Shown in pieces: positions 7,028-14,138 of a stretch of DNA of 18,856 nucleotides (positions within the stretch are counted from its first letter, which is position 1; every line of letters starts with the position of its first letter). Both the position numbers and the translations under genes were made by a program. Below the pieces are notes generated by a model. The model saw nothing but the letters and a program-made list of their open reading frames with translations, made no database searches and was not told the DNA's origin. Where the stretch lies: contig JBHIEE010000049.1 of assembly GCA_046760445.1 (NCBI GenBank), positions 1 through 18,856 of the forward strand, given 5' to 3'. This DNA comes from JBHIEE01 sp046760445. GTDB lineage: Bacteria; Acidobacteriota; Aminicenantia; JdFR-78.

Positions 7028-8076
7028 AAAATTATATTTCTTTTTATCTCCTTAGGATCGCTAATATCTTTGATTTTCAATTGAGCCAGCATTTGATAGG
7101 TTGCTTCAACCAATTCCTTTAATCCTTTTCCCTTCAGAGCAGAGATAGAATGAAAAGGGATATTTCTTTCTCGAGCAAAATTTTTAAGTTTAATTAATTT
7201 AGATTTATCTTGGGTGAGCAAATCAATTTTATTAGCCACCAGTATCTGAGGTCGGTGAGCCAAATCTGGATTGAAAGATTTTAACTCCTCAAGGATTATC
7301 TGATAATCTCTTACGGGATCTCTTTCCAGAAAAGGAGAAGCATCAACAAGATGAAGCAATATTTTTGTTCTTTCAATGTGCTTTAAAAATTTAATTCCCA
7401 AACCATGCCCCAAGTGAGCCCCTTCAATTAATCCAGGTAAATCAGCAATAATAAAGCTCTTTTCCTCATCAACGTCCACAATCCCTAAGGAAGGATTGAG
7501 GGTAGTAAAAGGATAATCAGCAATAATTGGTTTGGCTGAAGAAATTTTTGAAATAAGAGTGGATTTACCTACATTAGGGAAGCCAATGACTCCCACATCG
7601 GCAATTAATTTCAATTCCAAAATCAATTCTTTTTCTTCTCCTGGTTTTCCTAGCTCAAATTTCCTTGGGGCTCGATTGGTTGGAGAAACAAACGAAGCAT
7701 TACCTCTCCCTCCTTTTCCTCCCTTAGCAACCAGAAAAATCTGATTTGGTTGGGTAAAATCAAAAATAACTTTATTGGTCTTTGTCTCTTTAACCACTGT
7801 CCCGACTGGAACATGAAAATATATATCTTCTCCCTTTTTACCCTGGCGATTGTTTCCTTCCCCATGGACTCCTTTTTTTGCCTTGATTTCAGGATGATAT
7901 CTGAAGAAAGACAGAGAAGTTACACTAGGATCAGAAACAAGATAAACACTTCCTCCATCTCCCCCTCGTCCACCGTCAGGACCACCTCGGGGAACATATT
8001 TTTCCCGCCTAAAACTTAAACAACCATTCCCCCCTTTTCCTGCTTTTAGAAAGACTTTTACCTGGTCAACAAACAT
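7024..8076 (-). CDS. obg: Obg/CgtA family GTPase
   Basis: 350 residues. Obg binds the 50S subunit and acts in large-subunit assembly and stress signalling. The glycine-rich Obg fold fills about 1-158 (GGNGCLSFRREKYVPRGGPDGG). The G domain follows with G1 GFPNVGKS (165-172), the G2 TT pair (191-192), G3 DLPG (212-215), G4 NKID (282-285) and G5 SALKGKG (312-318). There is no C-terminal OCT domain, giving the short form. The start fits the family N-terminus MFVDQVKVFLKAG. It lies 13 bases after the rpmA stop without a Shine-Dalgarno sequence. Confidence 0.97.
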   Translation of the reverse strand: MFVDQVKVFLKAGKGGNGCLSFRREKYVPRGGPDGGRGGDGGSVYLVSDPSVTSLSFFRYHPEIKAKKGVHGEGNNRQGKKGEDIYFHVPVGTVVKETKTNKVIFDFTQPNQIFLVAKGGKGGRGNASFVSPTNRAPRKFELGKPGEEKELILELKLIADVGVIGFPNVGKSTLISKISSAKPIIADYPFTTLNPSLGIVDVDEEKSFIIADLPGLIEGAHLGHGLGIKFLKHIERTKILLHLVDASPFLERDPVRDYQIILEELKSFNPDLAHRPQILVANKIDLLTQDKSKLIKLKNFARERNIPFHSISALKGKGLKELVEATYQMLAQLKIKDISDPKEIKRNIIL

Positions 8077-8089
8077 ATTAAAAGACGAT

Positions 8090-8344
8090 TCAGGCCGGAG
8101 TTATTGAGACGAACTTGCCACTTCTTCCTTTGTCTAGAAATTTGACATAACCATCTATCTTGGCAAAGAGAGTGTCATCTTTACCTCGGCCAACATAAGA
8201 ACCAGGTTTAAATGGCGTCCCTCTCTGACGGATAATTATTGAGCCAGCAGTGACAAATTGACCACCAAATCTTTTCACCCCCAATCTTTTAGATTGGCCG
8301 TCTCGTCCATTTTTAGCACTGCCGGCTGATCTTTTGTGAGCCAC
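8090..8344 (-). CDS. rpmA: 50S ribosomal protein L27 (bL27)
   Basis: 84 residues. L27 reaches towards the peptidyl transferase centre with its N-terminal tail. The GTG start (MAHKRSAGS, family MAHKKGxGSS) has AAGGAGG seven bases upstream, and the NGRD...[11 protein letters not shown] block and [18 protein letters not shown] are diagnostic. No N-terminal cleavage extension is present, and there is no prp (ysxB) protease gene between rplU and rpmA, unlike the Firmicutes arrangement. Together these show a mature-form L27. Confidence 0.97.
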   Translation of the reverse strand: MAHKRSAGSAKNGRDGQSKRLGVKRFGGQFVTAGSIIIRQRGTPFKPGSYVGRGKDDTLFAKIDGYVKFLDKGRSGKFVSITPA

Positions 8345-8382
8345 TTTTTATCCTCCTTAAAATTAACCAAATAATTTTAAAA

Positions 8383-8404
8383 TTATTCTTTGGTTATTCT
8401 TTGG
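8383..8404. repeat. 11-base tandem duplication across the rplU stop codon
   Basis: On the plus strand TTATTCTTTGG occurs twice in direct succession. On the coding strand the copies read AACCAAAGAAT twice, and the first contains the last codons of rplU with its TAA. A third, partial copy follows in the other phase. This is probably replication slippage; the second copy lies in the rplU-rpmA spacer. Confidence 0.7.
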
Positions 8405-8921
8405 TTGTTTTAACCTTCTTCTTAGTACCTGCTTTCTTTTTGGGTTCAGCTTTGTCTTTAGCTTTTGGCTTAGCTTCCTTGACCACTGGAGCCTTCTCAT
8501 CTGCTTTAACTAATGATTTCTTTGCTGTTGCTCTAACTTTTGGCTTGGGTTTGGCTTTCATTTTTATCTCTTTCTCTGGTTCTGCTTTTTTCTCTAATTT
8601 GGGTTCCCACTTAGGTACTATTTTTCCAATTTGCACTTCGGCCAGCCTTTGTCTGTGGCCAGTCTTCTTCTTATAACCTTTTTTACTTTTTTTCTTAAAA
8701 ATAATAACCTTTTTAGCTTTAATATTTTCGAGAATAGTGCCTTCCACTCGAGCCTCAGGGATAAAGGGAGTGCCGATTATTGTCTTTCCATTATCTTCAA
8801 TAAATAAAACCCGATCAAAAATAATCTTTGCCCCTGGTTGCTGGTCTAATTTTTCTATTCTTATTTTATCACCTTCTTGGACTTTATACTGTTTTCCTCC
8901 AGTCTGGATAATAGCAAACAT
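8394..8921 (-). CDS. rplU: 50S ribosomal protein L21 (bL21) with long basic C-terminal tail
   Basis: 175 residues, of which 1 to about 103 are ordinary L21 (MFAIIQTGGKQYKVQEGD start, KKKTGHRQRLAEVQIGKI end), which binds 23S rRNA. Residues about 104-175 form an extra tail very rich in Lys, Ala, Pro and Glu (KAKPKPK, AEPKKKAGTKKKVKTTKE), of low complexity and probably disordered. Bacterial L21 is normally about 100-105 residues; tails of this histone-like kind occur in some lineages. It is first in the operon, with GAGG nine bases before the ATG. The reading frame is continuous through the tail, and the tail uses ordinary codons, so this is not a frameshift artefact. Confidence 0.95.
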   Translation of the reverse strand: MFAIIQTGGKQYKVQEGDKIRIEKLDQQPGAKIIFDRVLFIEDNGKTIIGTPFIPEARVEGTILENIKAKKVIIFKKKSKKGYKKKTGHRQRLAEVQIGKIVPKWEPKLEKKAEPEKEIKMKAKPKPKVRATAKKSLVKADEKAPVVKEAKPKAKDKAEPKKKAGTKKKVKTTKE

Positions 8922-8957
8922 TTTTTTAACCTCAACTAAGAAATAGAGTTAAATAAA

Positions 8958-8985
8958 ATTAACATATAATCAGTAATTATGTCAA
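8958..8985 (-). promoter_or_regulatory. Probable promoter of the rplU-comF operon
   Basis: On the minus strand TTGACA (8980-8985) is followed by a 16-base spacer and GTTAAT (8958-8963); the -35 is perfect, the -10 is weak. It would give a leader of about 30 bases, too short for an L21-binding leader structure. It is the best candidate upstream of the nine-gene block 3488-8921. Confidence 0.5.
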
Positions 8986-9159
8986 ATAAATTATGCAATT
9001 GAGCTTAGACAATATGGCCACTTTCTCAAATCTATCTCAAAACATTCATCTTATTCCTTTAATGAAAGTTCTACTTCTGGCCAAATTATCTTACTTTCAA
9101 ATTATAACAAAATTGAGGCAAGAAAGAAACCAGTTAGAAATTGTTATGCCGACCAGCTA
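8986..9159. other. Non-coding spacer with no recognised feature
   Basis: Between the rplU promoter and the small ORF ending at 9160 I see no RNA gene, no clear terminator hairpin and no convincing reading frame. A 49-codon plus-strand frame (9014-9163) lacks a ribosome binding site. TGGCCA occurs at both ends of a weakly self-complementary stretch (about 9015-9081). Confidence 0.4.
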
Positions 9160-9309
9160 TTAAATTATGAGAAAAACGTAATCACTAGCGTCTTTTTTAA
9201 ATAACCTTCTTTTTCTTTTGGGAAATTTGGGAATTAATTTCTGGTTTTCAGCAATTAAAGTTAAAGATAAAAAGAAAAAAAGTAGACTCCAAATAAATAG
9301 CTTTTTCAC
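9160..9309 (-). CDS. Possible 49-residue secreted small protein
   Basis: A GTG-started frame reads MKKLFIWSLLFFFLSLTLIA and then EN, followed by a very basic stretch (KFPKRKRRLFKK, about 28-39) and a short tail. The first 20 residues look like a signal peptide: two lysines, a hydrophobic core, Ala at the likely cleavage site. AGGA lies 11 bases upstream. It begins 35 bases after the stop of the outer membrane gene and in the same direction, so it may be the last gene of that unit. I recognise no family. AT-rich DNA readily produces hydrophobic frames, so it could be fortuitous. Confidence 0.35.
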   Translation of the reverse strand: MKKLFIWSLLFFFLSLTLIAENQKLIPKFPKRKRRLFKKDASDYVFLII

Positions 9310-9344
9310 TGGTTAATTTTTCCTAATATATTCAATAAGAAAAT

Positions 9345-9833
9345 TTAAAATTTTATTCCAGCTAAGATATAATAAGAAAATTTACTTCCGGTTTTAAAAC
9401 TCTTTATCGCCATAATTTCGCCTAACACCCCTACACCTCCTACTCCAAGTTCAAGACCTCCTCCCAACTCAAATCCAGTGTGAATATTCCAATCCGTTTC
9501 TCCATTAAATGACAAATTTGAGATTAAACCAATCCCTCCTCCAATAAAAGGGCCAAACCCAAGAGTAGGAAGTTTAACTTTTCCTTTTAAAAAAACATTA
9601 CCCATAATTTCTGAGAAAGAATCATCGATTTTGTGATAGGCACCTTGAATTTCATAGCCAATGCTCATCAGAGAAGCGAGAGAATAATTTTTTTCAAAAG
9701 CAAGAAGCCACTTCTCTGCAAATTCACCATCAGATGGTTTTATCCTTAATCCACCCTTCAAAATATTTCCCGCAGATAAATTTTGACTTAAAAGGAGAGA
9801 TATCACGCCCCCTAATATCAGAATTCTTTTCAT
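9345..9833 (-). CDS. Small outer membrane beta-barrel protein
   Basis: 162 residues. A signal peptide ends near A21 (LLLSQNLSA then GN). The rest is a run of alternating hydrophobic and polar strands separated by Gly-rich turns (FGPFIGGGIGLISN, FELGGGLELGVGG), ending in YYILAGIKF with a terminal Phe, the usual BAM recognition signal. The size fits an 8-stranded porin-like or OmpX/OmpW-type barrel. The exact family and ligand are not recognisable. GGGAGG just upstream fixes the ATG at 9833. It is flanked by two small ORFs and shares the promoter at 10019-10047, separate from the Rnf operon promoter. Confidence 0.72.
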   Translation of the reverse strand: MKRILILGGVISLLLSQNLSAGNILKGGLRIKPSDGEFAEKWLLAFEKNYSLASLMSIGYEIQGAYHKIDDSFSEIMGNVFLKGKVKLPTLGFGPFIGGGIGLISNLSFNGETDWNIHTGFELGGGLELGVGGVGVLGEIMAIKSFKTGSKFSYYILAGIKF

Positions 9834-9897
9834 TCATTTCCTCCCAAAAATTAATTAATCGCTAAAGTGAGCATCTAAATTTTTGAGCACCTAATTC

Positions 9898-9963
9898 CTA
9901 GTAAGATGGAGCTTCATCAAATGAGTAGTGATGCCACTTATCACTTTCCGCTTTTCTTCTCAT
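9898..9963 (-). CDS. Possible 21-residue small protein or leader peptide
   Basis: A 21-codon frame starting MRRKAESDKWHHYSF and ending DEAPSY, then TAG. A perfect AAGGAGG (9968-9974) sits 4 bases before the ATG, and a consensus promoter lies about 50 bases further upstream. The combination of promoter, Shine-Dalgarno sequence and frame suggests real translation. It lacks the hydrophobic segment of most small membrane proteins and has no run of one amino acid typical of attenuators. It lies 64 bases before the outer membrane gene. I know no matching family. Confidence 0.45.
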   Translation of the reverse strand: MRRKAESDKWHHYSFDEAPSY

Positions 9964-10018
9964 CCTTCCTCCTTGATTTGAAGATAATGTTCCTTACTAA
10001 TCGTGTTTTTCTCGTTGA

Positions 10019-10047
10019 ATTTTATCACTGAAAACCTAAATTTTCAA
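10019..10047 (-). promoter_or_regulatory. Sigma70-type promoter downstream of apbE
   Basis: On the minus strand TTGAAA (10042-10047), 17 bases, TAAAAT (10019-10024). It lies just after the apbE stop and drives towards the 21-codon ORF and the outer membrane gene, with a predicted leader of about 48 bases. It suggests these genes are transcribed independently of the Rnf operon, although read-through is possible because no terminator is visible after apbE. Confidence 0.6.
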
Positions 10048-10063
10048 AATAATTTTAAATAAA

Positions 10064-11005
10064 TCAGTCAAGCTTACTGAAAGAATAAAGTTTACCAATC
10101 ATTAATATTTTCCCGTTTGAATCCACAATAATTGCTCCGTATTGAGGATATTTCCTTATTATATCTTCAGGCTGAGAACTGACAAATATTGCGGTTGAAA
10201 GAGCATCACAGTAAACCGTTTCCGGACCAATTACAGTCACACTCTGTTTGCCAGAGGCAGGATAGCCCGTAAAAGGATTGAGAATATGATGGTAACGCAC
10301 ACCATGCTTTTCAAAAAATTTTTGATAGTCTCCTGAAGTAGCAATTCCTAGATTTGAGACTGAAACAACACCTAAGAATCCCCTTTTCCGAGGGTGCTTG
10401 ATACCAATGTTCCAGGCTCTGTTATCTGGATTCTTGCCCCAGCAGAAAATATCCCCTCCAGCATTAATGAATCCATTCTGTATTCCAAGTTTTCTTAATT
10501 CCTGGTAGGCTAAGTCAACACCAAAACCTTTAGCTATTCCTCCCCAATCAAACTCCGTCCAAGGAGGCAGAAGAATCTTTTCTTTTTCCCGGATTACTTT
10601 ATTCAGTCCAATTTTTTTTAAGATGTTTTTGATCTCTTCCTGCTCAGGAATTCGATAATTTTTGTCTTGAAATCCCCATAGCCGAGAGAGAGGACCAATA
10701 GTGATATCAAAAGTTCCCTCTGATGCTTGGTAGACATCATAAGCTTTTTCTAAAAGCTCCTGAACTAATGGTGAACTGTAATTTTTCTTACCAGGTGAAA
10801 AATTTTTCTCTATTTCATCAAATGTCTCCTTAACTCTTTTTATTCCAGAAGAAAATTGCTGAGGCGAACAATGAAGATTAATCTGACAAATGGTATCAAA
10901 ATAGAAAAGAGTGGTGGTTTGCCATTTTTCTTTTGGCTGACAGGCAAGACAAAAAAGAATCAGCCCGATAGAAATTAAGAAACGCTTAGCCAATTGAAGT
11001 ATCAA
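10064..11005 (-). CDS. apbE: FAD:protein FMN transferase (ApbE family)
   Basis: 313 residues. ApbE splits FAD and attaches FMN covalently to a Thr of target proteins; here the likely targets are RnfG and RnfD. Motifs are FDWGGIAKGFGVDLA (152-166), NAGGDI (181-186), ATSGDYQKFFEKHGVRYHHI (222-241), NPFTGYP (243-249) and the metal-site region CDALSTA (266-272). A hydrophobic leader ends in CLAC (Cys22), so it is probably a lipoprotein facing the periplasm, where the RnfG and RnfD flavins are added. The start is unclear: TTG at 11005 overlaps the previous gene by 20 bases, with AAAGG 11 bases before it; TTG at 10993 is an alternative. It is the last gene of the Rnf operon. Confidence 0.95.
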   Translation of the reverse strand: MILQLAKRFLISIGLILFCLACQPKEKWQTTTLFYFDTICQINLHCSPQQFSSGIKRVKETFDEIEKNFSPGKKNYSSPLVQELLEKAYDVYQASEGTFDITIGPLSRLWGFQDKNYRIPEQEEIKNILKKIGLNKVIREKEKILLPPWTEFDWGGIAKGFGVDLAYQELRKLGIQNGFINAGGDIFCWGKNPDNRAWNIGIKHPRKRGFLGVVSVSNLGIATSGDYQKFFEKHGVRYHHILNPFTGYPASGKQSVTVIGPETVYCDALSTAIFVSSQPEDIIRKYPQYGAIIVDSNGKILMIGKLYSFSKLD

Positions 11006-11711
11006 TGTGGAAATTACCTTTTACTTCCAGCAAAAAGCCGTTAGGGGCGCAAATTATCCTTTCTCCTTCGAGAAAAGCAGGGGGTGTCTTAAGACAGATT
11101 TTGTTTCGACAGGAGGATTTTTCTACCCAGACTTGTCTGTCCTTAATGGAAACCACTACTTTCCCCTCTCGACAGGAAAAGGCTTTCTTGTATTTAGCTG
11201 AAAGAGGTATCTGTTCTACTTCTTTACCTTCAATAAAGAATGATACAATTTTACCCGGATAAGCGATTTGTCTTTTCTCTTTGGAAACAATGGTTATCCA
11301 TGAGGTTGATGATTCCATTTCATTCATTTTTTCCCAGAGAGAGAAAAAACCTCTTCTCCTCAGGTCAAAGATGCGTCCATCTCTAAGAAGAGTAAATGAA
11401 GGGGCTACTGATTCTTTAAGAATATGAAAAGAAATTTTAATTCCTAAATTTGAAACCGAATTTTTCCAGCCATCACTGAGAAGAGCTTTTATTAATTTAT
11501 TCCTATTGGGGTGATTTCCTGAAAAGGAAAAATGCTTTTCTTTTATCATTTCCAGTTCTTTTACTCTTTTAAGAAGAAAAGGAAGTATTCTTTGGGGAAA
11601 GGAAGAGATAATGAAAATCTGAAAATAAGATTTATCGACGTCACTCAGGAATAGTGAATAAGGAAAAGAAGGAATAATTAAGAATGATTTTAAAAAATTT
11701 CGTCTATCCAT
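10986..11711 (-). CDS. NusG domain II-containing protein with twin-arginine-like leader
   Basis: 241 residues. The C-terminal part (about 150-232) fits the NusG domain II family often found beside Rnf and ApbE genes: GKIVSFFIEGKEVEQIPL, then three Cys (C201, C206 in CRNKIC, and C221 in IICAPNGFLLEV). The N-terminus MDRRNFLKSFLI resembles a twin-arginine export signal, which would place the protein in the periplasm. Residues about 28-145 form an extra domain that I do not recognise. A good ribosome binding site (AAGGAGA) precedes the ATG, which overlaps rseC by 8 bases. A role in Rnf or flavin maturation is inferred only from position. It is not the transcription factor NusG. Confidence 0.75.
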   Translation of the reverse strand: MDRRNFLKSFLIIPSFPYSLFLSDVDKSYFQIFIISSFPQRILPFLLKRVKELEMIKEKHFSFSGNHPNRNKLIKALLSDGWKNSVSNLGIKISFHILKESVAPSFTLLRDGRIFDLRRRGFFSLWEKMNEMESSTSWITIVSKEKRQIAYPGKIVSFFIEGKEVEQIPLSAKYKKAFSCREGKVVVSIKDRQVWVEKSSCRNKICLKTPPAFLEGERIICAPNGFLLEVKGNFHIDTSIG

Positions 11712-12144
11712 AATTCTCTCCTTTTTTAATCACTTGAGTAATTGTGGGATATAAATAGTCTAATTTTCTTGTACGTGAAGAGATAGTTATTTTGACAACA
11801 CTAATTAAAAGACCAATTCCCCCACCCACCAAGGAGGCAGCAGTTTGAGAAATCGAGATAATGGAGGAAATAAGATAACCTATTCCTGTTCCAGCCAGAA
11901 AGCCGATAAGCAATATCCCGAAAAATTTTATCATTTGTTTATTATATTCTGTTTCTGGCACTTTAATTTCAACTTCATCTCCTGGCTTAGCTCCTAAAGG
12001 ATTATGGACAATGATTGACCCATCAGGAAGCTTCCTTCCAATACAGATATCTTGGGCCTGACATTTTTGACATATTCCGGGAGATAATATCCTTACTTTT
12101 GCTCGTCGATTATAATTTGAAATAACTAAAGCTTTCTCTTTCAT
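11704..12144 (-). CDS. rseC: RseC/MucC family protein
   Basis: 146 residues. The soluble N-terminus holds a Cys cluster, C25-x2-C28-x5-C34 (ICQKCQAQDIC), and a small beta domain (VHNPLGAKPGDEVEIKVPE). Two membrane helices follow (about 71-94 and 100-120). This is the RseC/MucC architecture; E. coli RseC is tied to sigma E control and to reduction of SoxR together with Rsx/Rnf. The gene begins in the rnfB stop (ATGA overlap). It probably assists Rnf assembly or function. Confidence 0.85.
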   Translation of the reverse strand: MKEKALVISNYNRRAKVRILSPGICQKCQAQDICIGRKLPDGSIIVHNPLGAKPGDEVEIKVPETEYNKQMIKFFGILLIGFLAGTGIGYLISSIISISQTAASLVGGGIGLLISVVKITISSRTRKLDYLYPTITQVIKKGENYG

Positions 12145-12938
12145 TTATTAATTACTCTTATTGCTTTGGTCGGACATTTTTCTAACTTTGGCTGACAATC
12201 AGGAGTAATCCTGTCAGGGTTAACAATTAGCGCCAGGTAATTTTCAATGGCAATCGCTTCTGGGCAGGCTCTGGCACAGATCCCGCAAGCTAAACAAGCA
12301 TTTTTACATAACTTGCGGGCAATCGCTCCTTTATTCTGATTACGACAAAAGATAATTACTTTTTGGTAATTTGGAAGAATTTCTATTATTCCTCTCGGGC
12401 AGGCCTCAACACATTTCCCGCAGGCAAGACATTTTTCTTCAATGATAACTGGAAGTCCATCTCGATCGAGATAAATAGCATCAAAAGGACAGACCCGAAC
12501 ACAATCTCCCAGCCAAAGACAACCATATTGACACAGTTTATTACCTCCGATTAAATGAGCTGCATAACAAGAATTAATCCCTCGATAATTTCCTTTGAAT
12601 TTAGCTGATGCCAAACTGCCCTGACAGTGGATTCTACCTGTTTTTTTCACTGTTTGTCCTATCTCAATTCCGAGCAAGTCAGAAATTCTTTTTATCACTT
12701 CTTCTCCTCCAACCGAGCATTTATTTGCTTCACTCTGACCAGAAGCAACAGCTTCTGCATATGCCCAACAGCCGGAATAGCCGCACGCTCCACAATTTAC
12801 TCCGGGTAAAAACTCTTCTATCTTGGCGACTAAAGGATCTTCTTCCACTCTAAGTTTTTTGTAAGCCAAAATCAAACCAATTGAAAAAAGTAATCCCAAT
12901 CCACCCATAGTTATTAGTGAAATTAATATTTCTGTCAT
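12141..12938 (-). CDS. rnfB: Rnf complex iron-sulfur subunit RnfB
   Basis: 265 residues. RnfB takes electrons from reduced ferredoxin on the cytoplasmic side. One N-terminal membrane helix (about 5-26) is followed by the [4Fe-4S] domain C49-x2-C52-x4-C57-x16-C74 (GVNCGACGYSGCWAYAE). Ferredoxin-type motifs follow at C136/C140/C146/C150 (CQYGCLWLGDCVRVCPFDAI), C170/C173/C176/C180 and C215/C218/C221/C225, with further Cys at 198, 211, 248 and 255. This is the longer, multi-cluster type seen in anaerobes. The ATG is 6 bases after the rnfA stop and lacks a Shine-Dalgarno sequence. Confidence 0.97.
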   Translation of the reverse strand: MTEILISLITMGGLGLLFSIGLILAYKKLRVEEDPLVAKIEEFLPGVNCGACGYSGCWAYAEAVASGQSEANKCSVGGEEVIKRISDLLGIEIGQTVKKTGRIHCQGSLASAKFKGNYRGINSCYAAHLIGGNKLCQYGCLWLGDCVRVCPFDAIYLDRDGLPVIIEEKCLACGKCVEACPRGIIEILPNYQKVIIFCRNQNKGAIARKLCKNACLACGICARACPEAIAIENYLALIVNPDRITPDCQPKLEKCPTKAIRVINK

Positions 12939-12944
12939 TACTTT

Positions 12945-13520
12945 TTATTTTAACATACCAGTAAAGCCTAAGAATCCAAGAGCCATAATCCCAGCAATAA
13001 TAAGGGCAATTCCTGGCCCTCTTAATGCTTCTGGCACATCAGCCATTTCCAATTGTTCCCGCATGCCAGCCATCAGAACAATGGCTAAAGTAAAGCCCAA
13101 ACCAGAACCAAGGCCAAAAATTACTGTTTCAATAAAACTATAGTTTTTCAGCGCAGCCAATAGAGCCAGTCCAAGAATGGCACAATTAGTAGTTATTAAA
13201 GGAAGAAAAATGCCCAAAGCCTGATAGAGAGCAGGGCTTGTTTTACGGATAAACATTTCAACCAGTTGAACAAGCGAAGCGATAACTAATATAAAAGAAA
13301 CAATCTGAAGATAATCAAGGTGATAAGGAATGAGAATCCAGTGATTTAATACCCAGGAGACTACAGCAGTTATGGTCATAACAAAGGTTACTGCTAAACC
13401 CATTGAAATTGCTGAGTCAATTTTTTTAGAAACTCCCAGAAAGGGACAAATCCCCAGAAAATAATGAAGAACAAAATTGTTGATTAGAACAGCAGAAATA
13501 AAAATAATCAGTAATTCCAA
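12945..13520 (-). CDS. rnfA: Rnf complex membrane subunit RnfA
   Basis: 191 residues with six predicted membrane helices. RnfA and RnfE form an inverted-topology pair that holds an intramembrane iron-sulfur centre. The sequence has NNFVLHYFLGICPFLGVS (14-31) and the second Cys-bearing helix LITTNCAILG (107-116), both typical. Translation starts at TTG: the rnfE stop TAG forms part of TAGGAGG, 5 bases before the TTG, so termination and re-initiation are linked. Na+ or H+ specificity cannot be read from the sequence. Confidence 0.97.
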   Translation of the reverse strand: MELLIIFISAVLINNFVLHYFLGICPFLGVSKKIDSAISMGLAVTFVMTITAVVSWVLNHWILIPYHLDYLQIVSFILVIASLVQLVEMFIRKTSPALYQALGIFLPLITTNCAILGLALLAALKNYSFIETVIFGLGSGLGFTLAIVLMAGMREQLEMADVPEALRGPGIALIIAGIMALGFLGFTGMLK

Positions 13521-13529
13521 ATAAACCTC

Positions 13530-14138
13530 CTATTTTGTTCTCATTTTTTCGAGTTGATTAGCCAGACCCATCAGAACTCCTAAGGTAAAAAATGCTCCAG
13601 GAGGAAGAATCATAATCAGCCAAGGTTTAAACCAAGTTCCGAGAATCTGAATCCCGAAGAATGTCCCACTCCCAAGAATCTCCCGAATTGAGCTGAGAAC
13701 TAACAAAGCAATTAGAAAACCCAGCCCCATTCCCAAAGCATCCACTACTGAACGGAAAAAAGGATTTTTTGAAGCAAAAGCTTCCTGTCTTCCGAGAATA
13801 ACACAGTTAACAACAATCAAAGGCACATAGGGGCCTAAGTTCTTAGAAATATGAGGGAAAAAAGCAGCTAAAAATCGATCAGCAACAGTGACAAAAGTAG
13901 CAATGACCACAATATAGGAGGCAATTCGAACCGGAGAAGGAATCAGTCTTTTAATCAAAGTGACTACTATGGAGCTGAAAAAAAGGACAAAACTGGTCGC
14001 CAGCCCCATCGCTAACCCATTAATCGCGGCATTGGTCACCGCTAAAGTAGGACACAATCCAAGAAGTTGCCTAAAAATTGGGTTTTCAAGCCACAATCCT
14101 TTAGTAAATTCCTGATAAATAGTCTTACTGCTGGCCAT
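13530..14138 (-). CDS. rnfE: Rnf complex membrane subunit RnfE
   Basis: 202 residues, six predicted membrane helices, paralogous to RnfA. Family segments include FTKGLWLENPIFRQLLGLCPTLAVTNAAING (11-41), with its Cys, and VPLIVVNCVILGRQEAFASKNPFF (104-127), with the second Cys. The Cys pair presumably shares the intramembrane [2Fe-2S] centre with RnfA. GAGAGG lies about 7 bases before the ATG, and the gene overlaps rnfG by 14 bases. Confidence 0.97.
   Translation of the reverse strand: MASSKTIYQEFTKGLWLENPIFRQLLGLCPTLAVTNAAINGLAMGLATSFVLFFSSIVVTLIKRLIPSPVRIASYIVVIATFVTVADRFLAAFFPHISKNLGPYVPLIVVNCVILGRQEAFASKNPFFRSVVDALGMGLGFLIALLVLSSIREILGSGTFFGIQILGTWFKPWLIMILPPGAFFTLGVLMGLANQLEKMRTK

Noticed and set aside
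8345..8393. Missing prp (ysxB) protease gene between rplU and rpmA
   Set aside because: The spacer is only 49 bases and L27 lacks the cleavable extension, so nothing is missing functionally.
9014..9163. 49-codon plus-strand frame starting MATFSNLSQN
   Set aside because: No Shine-Dalgarno sequence or promoter, no recognised motif, and it faces and overlaps the end of the better-supported minus-strand small ORF.
10000..10063. Terminator after apbE
   Set aside because: No stable GC hairpin followed by a T-tract is visible on the minus strand; the end of the Rnf transcript remains unplaced.
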